A stretch of 37,148 nucleotides of DNA from Candidatus Endomicrobiellum porotermitis (GTDB lineage Bacteria > Elusimicrobiota > Endomicrobiia > Endomicrobiales > Endomicrobiaceae), in the NCBI GenBank assembly GCA_031289055.1, contig JAITQE010000006.1:1-37148 (forward strand). Reading direction: 5' to 3'. Of this stretch, positions 8,315 to 15,738 are shown piece by piece. The translations under genes were made by a program, and so were the position numbers. A model generated the notes under the pieces. It was not told the origin of the DNA. It worked only from the letters and a program-made list of their open reading frames with translations, and searched no databases. The first letter of the stretch is position 1, and each line of letters starts with the position of its first letter.

Positions 8315-8488
8315 TTAGTTACCCAGAGTTTTGACATTAGCATATACCTTATCTGTCCATGGCACAACGTCAAAATCTTGTCTATGCTTTTCAAATTCAT
8401 CTTTGTCAACTGTTCGGTATGATACTCTTTCAGCGGAAAGATGCTGAATAAAAATTCCAATAAAAAGAGAAAATGCTATGTTCAACAT
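8315..8488 (-). CDS. 57-aa hypothetical protein overlapping the epimerase gene
   Basis: An ATG inside the last codons of the epimerase gene opens a 57-codon frame, sharing 7 nt with that gene's end (8482-8488). Such stop/start overlap suggests translational coupling. The first about 18 residues are hydrophobic (IAFSLFIGIFIQHLSA) and could be a signal or anchor. The rest is polar (DEFEKHRQDFDVVPWTDKVY). I do not recognise it; it may be the stub of a longer lost gene. Confidence 0.4.
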   Translation of the reverse strand: MLNIAFSLFIGIFIQHLSAERVSYRTVDKDEFEKHRQDFDVVPWTDKVYANVKTLGN

Positions 8489-9618
8489 GCGCTACAATCC
8501 TTTTTACTAAAAAATTTGTTTATTTGTTCTAAAATTCTTATACTTGCCTTGCCGTCTCCATAAGGATTTTGAACTTTATTTCTTGTTAAGGATTTGTCTT
8601 TTTTTAGCACACTAGATGACTCTTCTAATATCTTTTTATAATCTGCTCCTACAAGTTTAGCAATGCCAGCTTTAACTCCTTCAATTCTTTCCGTTGCATA
8701 CCTCAACGCTATCAAAGGAACGCCAAACGATGGCGTTTCTTCTTGTATTCCACCGCTATCTGTGAGTATAAGTTTAGAATTTTTCATTAGTGTTACCAAA
8801 ACTGGATAATCTACTGGCTCCAACAGTTTAACATTATTATAAGAACTCAATGTGTTGTGTACATTTTGTCTTACATTCGGATTAGGATGCACAGGTAAGA
8901 CAAATGTATGATCATTAAAAATACTGGCTAATTTTGAGATGGCTTTTAAAATACTTTTGAGTCTGTTTCCATGATTTTCCCTTCTGTGCACGGTAATTAA
9001 CACAAGTCTATCGTTAATCTTAATATTATTATCTTTAAGCGTTAGTAACGCTTGTTCCATTACATCTTTCGGCAAACAACTTAAAGCATCTATACCTGTA
9101 TTTCCCGAAACAATTATCTTATTTTCTGGGAGATTTTCCTTAATTAAAGTTTCTTTAGCTAGTATTGTGGGAGCAAAATGCAAAGCTGTTATTTTAGAAA
9201 TCATTTCTCTTAACGCTTCTTCTGGAAATGGTTCATATAAATTACCCGAACGAAGACCGGCTTCTACATGAAATACTGGAACCTTAGAATAAAAACCAGC
9301 TAATGCTCCACAAAAGGCAGACATCGTATCGCCTTGAACAAATATTCCATCAAAATTTTCGTTTAATAGAACTCTTTGCAGTTTTAATAAAAGATTAGAT
9401 TGCAACTCAAATAACGTTTGATTTGGAGACATGACATCTAAATTAATATCAGCTTTTAATTCAAAAAAAAACAACGCTTGATTTGAAAGTTCTTTTTGTT
9501 GTTCAGTATTACAAACTGTAACTTTATAATTTTCTGATTTTAATTTTAAAATCAACGGCGCGAGTTTTATAGCTTCAGGGCGTGTTCCTAAAACAACTAA
9601 CAAATTTTTACAAAACAT
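8482..9618 (-). CDS. wecB: UDP-N-acetylglucosamine 2-epimerase (non-hydrolysing)
   Basis: The enzyme interconverts UDP-GlcNAc and UDP-ManNAc, supplying ManNAc units for surface polysaccharide. The 378 residues are the normal length. Family blocks are intact: GTRPEAIKLAP (11-21), VQGDTMSAFCGALAGF, HVEAGLRSG with PFPEE, VSGNTGIDAL, the catalytic-region TVHRRENHG, PVHPNPNVR, and the substrate-binding DSGGIQEETPSFGVP. No ribosome-binding site is visible before the ATG. A piece of this gene (9230-9311) is duplicated at 5882-5963. The symbol is by family; the gene could equally be called mnaA. Confidence 0.93.
   Translation of the reverse strand: MFCKNLLVVLGTRPEAIKLAPLILKLKSENYKVTVCNTEQQKELSNQALFFFELKADINLDVMSPNQTLFELQSNLLLKLQRVLLNENFDGIFVQGDTMSAFCGALAGFYSKVPVFHVEAGLRSGNLYEPFPEEALREMISKITALHFAPTILAKETLIKENLPENKIIVSGNTGIDALSCLPKDVMEQALLTLKDNNIKINDRLVLITVHRRENHGNRLKSILKAISKLASIFNDHTFVLPVHPNPNVRQNVHNTLSSYNNVKLLEPVDYPVLVTLMKNSKLILTDSGGIQEETPSFGVPLIALRYATERIEGVKAGIAKLVGADYKKILEESSSVLKKDKSLTRNKVQNPYGDGKASIRILEQINKFFSKKDCSAC
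9230..9311. repeat. Copy B (source) of the 82-bp epimerase-gene duplication
   Basis: This segment of the intact epimerase gene encodes the GALAGFYSKVPVFHVEAGL region and is 78/82 identical to 5882-5963. The intact reading frame here marks it as the likely source. Confidence 0.9.
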
Positions 9619-9796
9619 TTAAAAATACCAGTAATAATATATAGTAACAACTGCACGTAAATTTAAAAACTGCAAGCTAAAGAAAAGCGGAATAAAAATT
9701 AAATAATTTTTTAAAGATTTTATCTTTATGAAAGAGATCATGTTTTATATTGACACCAACATCCATTATTTTTACGTTTTAGTTTTTCTTCTTTAA

Positions 9797-10717
9797 TTAT
9801 CTTGAAAGTTTAAACTTAATCTTTACACCAAATATTCTAACCAATTTATGTTGTCGCTTATCACAAACTGAAAATAACCTTTCCCAAAAAGATGCTCTGG
9901 CTAAAGTTCTACATATTTTAGCCACAAATTTCTCTCTAATTTTTTTATGCAAAATTAAAAAAGAAAATAGCAGTCCTATCTTTAAAGAAATGCTATTGTA
10001 ATATTTGAGCATCAATGGAACAACATACTTATTCCTAACAATTTTCATCTTTTCAACAGCTTCCTTTCCTGCCGTTTCAGTCAAAGAATTCGCATGTGAT
10101 CTGTAAACATACAAGTTGTAAGGCAAAGACCTTATTTTTCCAGCTATTGCAATCCTACACCAGTAATCATAATCTTCGGCACAAAACATATTGTCATCAT
10201 ACTCGCCAATGCTATTAGCGATTTCTCTCCTATACATGAAGCATGCCCCTATTTTGTTGTAATTTACAAGATCTAATGCTCTAATACCACTAACATTCTC
10301 ATCTCTAATTAGCGCCAGATTTTCATCAACAATATCGCTGCTACAAAAAACTAAGTCCGTATCTAGATTGCGCAAAAGATACTCTGACATTATAGACAAA
10401 GCTTCCGGCTTATACAAATTATCATCACTTGTCCAAGTAAAAAACCTTCCTAACGCTTTTCTAAAGCCTATATTTAACGCTCGCGGGAGTTTTTCATTTT
10501 TTTCATTAGTTATTACTTTTATTCTCTGATCTTTTCCTTCGTATTCTTTTGCTATATTTGCTGTTGTGTCTGTTGAACAATCATCAACTACTATCAATTC
10601 CCAAAATTTTTCCGTTTGTCTTATTATGCTTTTTATCGACTGACGAATATATCTTTCCCCATTATATGTAGGCAATACTATTGAAATCAAAGGCAATTTT
10701 GAACTTTTAATAAGCAT
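9797..10717 (-). CDS. Family 2 glycosyltransferase
   Basis: This is a GT-A fold transferase of 306 residues. The N-terminus SIVLPTYNGERYIRQSI is the classic GT2 start, followed by VVDDCSTDTT (nucleotide binding), the metal-binding TSDDN near residue 96, and the ED-Y block (CAEDYDYWCRI) expected for the acceptor/catalytic region. The C-terminal about 80 residues are basic and hydrophobic and may associate with the membrane. It is likely to add a sugar in the polysaccharide pathway served by the epimerase downstream. There is no obvious Shine-Dalgarno sequence before the ATG, and a 178-bp gap separates it from the epimerase gene. Confidence 0.9.
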   Translation of the reverse strand: MLIKSSKLPLISIVLPTYNGERYIRQSIKSIIRQTEKFWELIVVDDCSTDTTANIAKEYEGKDQRIKVITNEKNEKLPRALNIGFRKALGRFFTWTSDDNLYKPEALSIMSEYLLRNLDTDLVFCSSDIVDENLALIRDENVSGIRALDLVNYNKIGACFMYRREIANSIGEYDDNMFCAEDYDYWCRIAIAGKIRSLPYNLYVYRSHANSLTETAGKEAVEKMKIVRNKYVVPLMLKYYNSISLKIGLLFSFLILHKKIREKFVAKICRTLARASFWERLFSVCDKRQHKLVRIFGVKIKFKLSR

Positions 10718-10763
10718 TTAACTAATACCTTTGTCCAGAAATATCCAACTCTTTACCCTTTAA

Positions 10764-11696
10764 TTATATACTCTTCCGCTTCAATTTTATAACAGATTTC
10801 CCAAAAATCTGAATTACCTTTAGTTCCTTGCTAATGTTGCGCACAGCAAATAACCATTTTATAAAACGTCTGAAATTAGCGCGCATATTTTTTAATTTAA
10901 ATCTGTATTTTAAATTTCTCCACGGCGTAAAAGCCAAATACTCAAAGTATAAATCTGCCATAGGGATATATCGTAAAGGTCCTTTCCATGGCTTATACGC
11001 GACGTAATGAATTATTTTAGCATCGGCAAGAGCCTGGTCAAAAGTATTATCACGTTTCTCTATTTTTGATATTTGGGTATTCCATGCGCCGTCAATTACC
11101 TTAATTTTTTGCTCTAAAGCGCCGTTTAATATATCCTGATCATGGTATATAACTCTTTCTTTGTTCTTCTTTGTCCAATCAAAAACTTTTGCTGTTATAT
11201 TATCACGACGCCAGGCTAGCGCGTTGATAAGCAAAACGCCTGAGTTAGTGTATTGCTTTAAGCTTAATCTTTTTTCTTGTTCTATAAAATCACTATCAAG
11301 GACCGCTCCTACATAGTAATCCATTAAATCTATTTCCAACATTTCGCGCAAACTTGTTCTTACAACTAAATCAGAGTCTAAATAAATTATTTTGTCTTCG
11401 GTATTACAAATATTGGGCAATATTAGTCTGTAATAAGAAGCGTTTGTTATCTCATCTTCTCCATATACTCTAATTTCGGAAAATATTGTATTTTCAATTT
11501 TTTCAAATTTTATTTCAAAATCAGCAATTGATTTTAATGCTAACAACTTCTCTTTATTTTCCTTAGAAATACCGCCGTCTAATACATAAAATATTAACTT
11601 ATCATCTTCGCTCTTGTTTTTAAGTATTGACGTTATGGAAACTCCAAGATGAAAAACATATTTATTGTCGCACGAAAAACATATAGAGATACGCAT
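10764..11696 (-). CDS. Family 8 glycosyltransferase
   Basis: The protein has about 310 residues with GT8 features: N-terminal ISICFSCDNKYVFHLGVSI, the DXD metal/UDP site in IIYLDSDLVV, the NSGVLLIN block, DQDILN, and the late HYVAYKPWKGP motif that contacts the donor phosphate. I start it at the ATG at 11696. A longer TTG start at 11717 would add seven residues (MELVNLD) outside the conserved domain. GT8 members transfer galactose or glucose to lipopolysaccharide-type acceptors; the exact sugar cannot be read from the sequence. It is the first transferase of the minus-strand cluster. Confidence 0.88.
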   Translation of the reverse strand: MRISICFSCDNKYVFHLGVSITSILKNKSEDDKLIFYVLDGGISKENKEKLLALKSIADFEIKFEKIENTIFSEIRVYGEDEITNASYYRLILPNICNTEDKIIYLDSDLVVRTSLREMLEIDLMDYYVGAVLDSDFIEQEKRLSLKQYTNSGVLLINALAWRRDNITAKVFDWTKKNKERVIYHDQDILNGALEQKIKVIDGAWNTQISKIEKRDNTFDQALADAKIIHYVAYKPWKGPLRYIPMADLYFEYLAFTPWRNLKYRFKLKNMRANFRRFIKWLFAVRNISKELKVIQIFGKSVIKLKRKSI

Positions 11697-11804
11697 ATCT
11701 AAGTTTACTAACTCCAATTTTAGCAGTTAACTGATATTTTTAACTTCTTTTCCGTTAGATGCAATCGCAAGTAAGATTATTTTTTGTTTTTGCCACAATA
11801 TTTC

Positions 11805-12110
11805 TCATAATATCTTTTTGTACAAAACTTTTCCAACTCTTTTTATATGGTCTTTCAAGTTTTCATTACCTATGTTAGAATAAATAGATAAATCTATCAT
11901 CCACGGTAAAAGTAAATCATCAAGCTCAGAGCTTACTTGCAACAGCTCTTGAAATTCTATATCTCCATCTAATGTTAAATCTATATCTGAACCGGTTTTA
12001 TCGGTTCCTTTCGCGCGAGAACCGTATAATATAGCTTGTTTTATGTTTTTATGCTTTGCAAAGACTGAATTTATTTTATCCACAGCAGAGTCAGGCAAAC
12101 CATGTTTCAT
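11805..12110 (-). CDS. MntA-like nucleotidyltransferase antitoxin
   Basis: This 101-residue minimal nucleotidyltransferase has the exact GSX10DXD signature: G30-S31, then D42-I-D44 (YGSRAKGTDKTGSDIDL). In characterised MntA proteins this domain adds AMP residues to the partner HepT toxin and silences it. The start codon overlaps the stop of the upstream toxin-like gene by 4 nt (ATGA), so the two are translationally coupled. The acidic residue expected later in such enzymes could be D73 in PWMIDLSI. The toxin-antitoxin role is inferred from motif and pairing. Confidence 0.85.
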   Translation of the reverse strand: MKHGLPDSAVDKINSVFAKHKNIKQAILYGSRAKGTDKTGSDIDLTLDGDIEFQELLQVSSELDDLLLPWMIDLSIYSNIGNENLKDHIKRVGKVLYKKIL

Positions 12111-12523
12111 AGATCATCCGTGAGTTTCTGCATAGTATTGCGTAAAGTTTTAAATTCCTGTAAATATGACTCTAGTATAACTTTAGCAAGTTTATTAGCT
12201 GTTGTCTCATCATAAGTATGGCTTGATTCATTTCTACTTTTTACCATGTTCATCCATACTTCGCCATTTTGTATATACCCTTCTTTAAATGCAACGCGCG
12301 TAGAATCGCGCGATCCGTGCATATCCATGAACCCCTTAGTTTCAAGATAATCTTTTAATACATTCCAAGCCAGCTCGTGTGTAAATTCAAAAGCCTGTAT
12401 AAGCCCCTGTTTTTCAAGTTCGCTAAGATTGCGCTCTTTAGCTAATATTTCTGCCTTTTCTAAATTGTTAAGAGCTCTCTTATAGTTATCAAATCTTTGT
12501 TTCCAACGAATATCGTTTTGCAT
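12107..12523 (-). CDS. HepT-like (HEPN, HI0074-type) toxin
   Basis: This is a helical protein of 138 residues from the preferred start. It carries the HEPN RNase motif RX4HXY as R97-N-E-S-S-H102-T-Y104; the tyrosine is the AMPylation target in known HepT proteins. The preceding EFTHELAWNVLKDYLE and GSRDSTRVAFKEG blocks are those of the HI0074 family, first described as nucleotidyltransferase substrate-binding proteins. I choose the ATG at 12523 because AGGAG lies 8 nt before it; an upstream ATG at 12541 has no ribosome-binding site. It forms an operon with the MntA-like gene. Confidence 0.83.
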   Translation of the reverse strand: MQNDIRWKQRFDNYKRALNNLEKAEILAKERNLSELEKQGLIQAFEFTHELAWNVLKDYLETKGFMDMHGSRDSTRVAFKEGYIQNGEVWMNMVKSRNESSHTYDETTANKLAKVILESYLQEFKTLRNTMQKLTDDL

Positions 12524-12545
12524 TTTCAAGGCTCCTATCATCTAA

Positions 12546-12561
12546 GGGGGGGGATATTATA
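12546..12561 (-). promoter_or_regulatory. -10 element and G8/C8 tract before the toxin gene
   Basis: On the minus strand a perfect TATAAT (12561-12556) is followed after 2 nt by eight C residues (12553-12546). The predicted transcription start falls inside the tract. I see no convincing -35 box at 17 bp. The tract could slip and alter start or leader length. Confidence 0.45.
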
Positions 12562-12653
12562 ATAATTTTTATACCGCCAAGTCCATTAAGCAAGAAAATC
12601 AAAATGATAGTTTTTAAGAGGGGACCCTAATTGATAAACTCAGGCATTACTTT

Positions 12654-12692
12654 ATTAGGCTATTTTGCAATCTGATTGCAAAATAGCCTAAT
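12654..12692. repeat. Perfect 39-bp palindrome (19-bp arms, 1-nt centre)
   Basis: 12654-12672 is exactly complementary to 12674-12692 around a single T. Neither side has a real T tract, so it is a poor intrinsic terminator despite its stability. It lies between the toxin-antitoxin pair and the DUF116 gene and overlaps the end of a possible 43-codon ORF. It could be a cruciform-forming site, an operator for a dimeric regulator, or a mobile-element relic. Confidence 0.9.
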
Positions 12693-12819
12693 ATTTACTT
12701 ATGATAAGCCGATTGTCGCCACATATATCGCATTTGATAGATACGCCAATACCGCTAATGGAATTCGTCGTTGCCATGCCTTCGACATATCTGTAACCAA
12801 CAAAAATATTTCTCCTCAT
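12688..12819 (-). CDS. Possible 43-aa protein with a CxxC pair
   Basis: A short frame on the minus strand reads MRRNIFVGYRYVEG..., then SIKCDICGDNRLIISKY and stop. The CDIC pair looks like half a zinc ribbon. No ribosome-binding site precedes the ATG, and another frame of the same DNA (SKAWQRRIPLAVLAYLS) also looks protein-like, so one of the two may be the relic of a broken gene. Low confidence. Confidence 0.25.
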   Translation of the reverse strand: MRRNIFVGYRYVEGMATTNSISGIGVSIKCDICGDNRLIISKY

Positions 12820-12831
12820 CTTTTATAATTT

Positions 12832-12861
12832 TTGATATTATTACCAATTTTATGCTAAAAT
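12832..12861 (+). promoter_or_regulatory. Promoter of the DUF116 gene (leaderless start likely)
   Basis: TTGATA (12832-12837) and TAAAAT (12856-12861) are separated by 18 bp. Transcription would begin at about 12868, the A of the start codon, which has no Shine-Dalgarno sequence. Confidence 0.5.
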
Positions 12862-12867
12862 GCAGTT

Positions 12868-13344
12868 ATGAAAGTGTGTAAGCTCCCTGCAAAAAGCAAA
12901 GAGCGCGCCTATAAATCCTTTACAGATAAGCACAACAAGCTTCAAGCTGGAAAGTTTGCGTTGGTTCCGTTTAATAAACGCATAGTTTTTGCTCCTCATT
13001 GTATGAGAAACGTTGCCGGCTGCGCCGCCGCCGACAAAGGCGGATATTACGTTTGCGCGGAATGCGGCGGATGCAAAATAAATGCTATAAGCAAGCTTGT
13101 AAAACAACTGAATTATAAAGCCTTGTATATTGCTAAGGGCGGAAGAACTATAGAAAAGATTGTAAAGGAAGAAAATCCCGAGGCGGTTGTCGGAATCGCT
13201 TGCTTTTTTGAAGGAGACCATGCTTTTAAGCTGTTAAAAGATGCGCATATGTCCGTACAATTTACGCCGCTTACAAAAGACGGTTGTACGGCTACGGATA
13301 CAGATTTAGCGGAAGTAGAAAGAGTATTGAAGCAGACTAACTAA
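12868..13344 (+). CDS. DUF116-type cysteine-rich protein
   Basis: The 158 residues carry a cysteine cluster, HCMRNVAGC then CAECGGC (about residues 44-69), followed by a small alpha/beta domain (ALYIAKGGRTIEKIV, VVGIACFFEGD) and a late cysteine in KDGCTATDTDLAEV. This pattern matches DUF116 proteins, whose cysteines probably bind a metal or Fe-S cluster; the function is unknown. It is transcribed alone. No ribosome-binding site is seen, and the predicted promoter places the transcript start at the ATG. Confidence 0.75.
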   Translation: MKVCKLPAKSKERAYKSFTDKHNKLQAGKFALVPFNKRIVFAPHCMRNVAGCAAADKGGYYVCAECGGCKINAISKLVKQLNYKALYIAKGGRTIEKIVKEENPEAVVGIACFFEGDHAFKLLKDAHMSVQFTPLTKDGCTATDTDLAEVERVLKQTN

Positions 13345-13689
13345 ACTGCCTGCGAACAAATGCACGACCCATCGCTGCATGGTTCTGTCTTTTCATCTTG
13401 TCTGTTTCATAATATTAACAACATATTTTTCTATTAAAATTTTTGAGCAAATGACACGCTAAGATCTAAAGATGCGGATTATACAACTGCGCGAAGTCTA
13501 CAATGAAAAGTAAATTTTACAACGTCAACCAGCATAAAGTGTTTTATTTGCCGTCCTACATTTGTATGAAAAAATAACGCGAAGATTCAATAACACGCCG
13601 TACTAAAGAGATTTACAGACGTTAAGCTAAGACAAAAAACGCACTTTAGAATTAAACCATGATCTTTGCTCCAAAAGGACTTGTAGAAA
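13345..13689. other. Intergenic region before the DEAD-box helicase gene
   Basis: The 345 bases have no supported ORF in either direction and no strong hairpin-plus-T terminator. It may hold a long leader for the helicase gene, as is common for cold-induced RNA helicases, but I see no specific element. Confidence 0.5.
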
Positions 13690-15360
13690 ATGACAACGTT
13701 AAAGTTTACAGAATTAAATTTATCTGACGAGATAATTAAAGCCGTTTCAGATTTGGGTTTTGAAGAGGCTACGCCTATCCAGAGCCTTGCTATTCCTAAA
13801 GTAATGGCGGGACTAGACGTAATAGGACAGTCCCAGACGGGCACAGGCAAAACCGCAGCTTTCGGTATACCCGTTTTGGAAAAAATTGACACAAAAAACA
13901 AAAATGTCCAAGCAATAATATTATGCCCTACCAGAGAGCTTGCAATACAAGTCTCAGAAGAATTGAAGCTTTTCTCAAAATACAAAAGAGGCATTAACAT
14001 AGTGCCTGTTTACGGCGGACAGCCTATACAAAGACAAATGGCAGCTCTTTCCAAAGGAGCGCAAATTATTATAGGGACTCCCGGAAGAGTTATAGACCAT
14101 TTGGAACGTAAAACTCTAAAACTTGAGTCCGCGATTATAGCTGTTTTAGACGAAGCCGACGAAATGCTTGATATGGGTTTTAGAGACGACATTGAGTTGA
14201 TATTAAAAAGCATGCCTGAGGAAAGACAGACTATTTTTTTCTCGGCTACTATGCCTAAAGACTTTATGTTTTTGACAAAAAAATATCAGAAAAGTCCTGA
14301 GACAATAAAAGTTGTAAATGAAAAGTTGACTGTTCCTCTAATTGAACAATATTATTTTGATTTAAGAGAACATCAAAAGCTTGAGGCTCTTACAAGATGT
14401 CTGGACATGTATAATCCAAAACTTTCTATTGTTTTCTGCAACACAAAAAGAAGAGTTGACGAAACTACTTCTTCCCTGCAGGCAAGAGGATATTCCGCAG
14501 ACGCGCTTCATGGAGACATGAACCAAGCCCAAAGAGACAGAGTAATGGCTAAATTTAGAAGCGGCTCTATAGAAATACTTACGGCTACAGACGTAGCGGC
14601 AAGAGGCATAGACGTTGACAATGTAGACATGGTGTTTAACTTTGACGTGCCTAAAGACGATGAAGATTATGTCCACAGAATAGGAAGAACGGGAAGAGCG
14701 GGCAGAACCGGAAAAGCTTACAGTTTTGTTTCCGGTAAAGATATTTACAAATTGAGAGATATTCAAAAATATACAAAGGCAACAATTAAGAGGACAAAAG
14801 TCCCTTCTCTTACCGATGTTGAGAATATCAAAGCAACGGTTCTGCTTGATAAAGTGAAAGAAATTCTAAAAGAAGAAGATTTAGAAAAATATTCGCAAAT
14901 GATAGAATCTTTAATCTCTGACGAAACAACTTCTTTAGACGTAGCGGCAGCTCTTTTGAAAATGATGTTTGTTTCTGAAAAGAAAGCCCAAGAACAACAA
15001 GCGGATATTTTTGCAAATGCAGTTAACCATTACGCAGACACGGGAGCGAGGGAACGCGGAATGGCAAGGCTCTTTATAAACGTAGGCAAAAAAGACAACG
15101 TGCGAACCGAAGATTTTGTCGGCGCCATAGCTGGCGAAACCGGAATTGGCGGAAATGCGGTAGGCAACATTAAGATTTTGGAATCGTTCTCTTTTGTTGA
15201 AGTGCCAAGCGAACATGCCGACGCAGTAATTAACGCTTTACATTCAAGCAATATAAAAGGGAAAAGGGTTTCTGTAGAGCTTGCAAAAGCAAGAAACTCT
15301 TCTGAGCCTGAAAGCGACAGACGCTCTATCTACGGGAAGCGCAGAACATTTAGAAGATAA
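13690..15360 (+). CDS. deaD: DEAD-box ATP-dependent RNA helicase (DeaD/CsdA type)
   Basis: The 556 residues contain all helicase motifs: Q motif GFEEATPIQ (23-31), SQTGTGKT (48-55), PTRELA (80-85), TPGRV (130-134), DEAD (154-157), SAT, ARGIDV and HRIGRTGRAGR. The C-terminal part (about 450-530, starting near ARLFINVGKKD) is a DbpA-type RNA-binding domain, as in the CsdA/DeaD group. It unwinds structured RNA during ribosome assembly and mRNA decay, notably in the cold. AAAGGA stands 12 nt before the ATG, a rather long spacing. A membrane-protein gene and mnmE follow closely on the same strand. Confidence 0.95.
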   Translation: MTTLKFTELNLSDEIIKAVSDLGFEEATPIQSLAIPKVMAGLDVIGQSQTGTGKTAAFGIPVLEKIDTKNKNVQAIILCPTRELAIQVSEELKLFSKYKRGINIVPVYGGQPIQRQMAALSKGAQIIIGTPGRVIDHLERKTLKLESAIIAVLDEADEMLDMGFRDDIELILKSMPEERQTIFFSATMPKDFMFLTKKYQKSPETIKVVNEKLTVPLIEQYYFDLREHQKLEALTRCLDMYNPKLSIVFCNTKRRVDETTSSLQARGYSADALHGDMNQAQRDRVMAKFRSGSIEILTATDVAARGIDVDNVDMVFNFDVPKDDEDYVHRIGRTGRAGRTGKAYSFVSGKDIYKLRDIQKYTKATIKRTKVPSLTDVENIKATVLLDKVKEILKEEDLEKYSQMIESLISDETTSLDVAAALLKMMFVSEKKAQEQQADIFANAVNHYADTGARERGMARLFINVGKKDNVRTEDFVGAIAGETGIGGNAVGNIKILESFSFVEVPSEHADAVINALHSSNIKGKRVSVELAKARNSSEPESDRRSIYGKRRTFRR

Positions 15361-15372
15361 CCTTTTTAACGG

Positions 15373-15738
15373 ATGGGAATTGTGCGAAAATCTACCGTGC
15401 AGCTTTTGTCGGTTTTCTTTTTGGGTCTTATTTTTGGACTTTTGACGAAGTTTTCAGTAACCCTTCTTCTAGTTTTAGCGCCAACGTTAGTTTCTGTTTT
15501 TATTTACACAATGCGCGATACGTCGGGACTTAAACATAATCAGGACAAGTATTTTATCGTTATATCCGCTTTACTATATTTTGTAGACTTGGCAATTTCA
15601 TTATATTCAGCTATAGCGCTAGTCTTGCTTGCAATATATGAGATTTCTGAGGGGAAAAATTTTAAAACTTTATCCTTAAGATTGCTTCCTCATATAATTA
15701 TTACAATTACAGTCGCTTCAATCTTTTTGTTTATATGA
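15373..15738 (+). CDS. Small integral membrane protein, unknown function
   Basis: This 121-residue protein has three or four predicted transmembrane segments (about 9-45 as one or two, 60-85, 100-120), separated by short basic or polar loops such as TMRDTSGLKHNQDKY. It lies 12 bp after the helicase gene and overlaps mnmE by 4 nt (ATGA), so it is probably co-transcribed and coupled to mnmE. I recognise no family motif. A position before mnmE recalls the membrane insertase yidC found there in many genomes, but this protein is far too short and shows none of its features. Confidence 0.7.
   Translation: MGIVRKSTVQLLSVFFLGLIFGLLTKFSVTLLLVLAPTLVSVFIYTMRDTSGLKHNQDKYFIVISALLYFVDLAISLYSAIALVLLAIYEISEGKNFKTLSLRLLPHIIITITVASIFLFI

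Noticed and set aside
13368-13394. Possible terminator after the DUF116 gene
   Set aside because: The potential stem around CCATCGCTGCATGG is short and mismatched and lacks a T tract.
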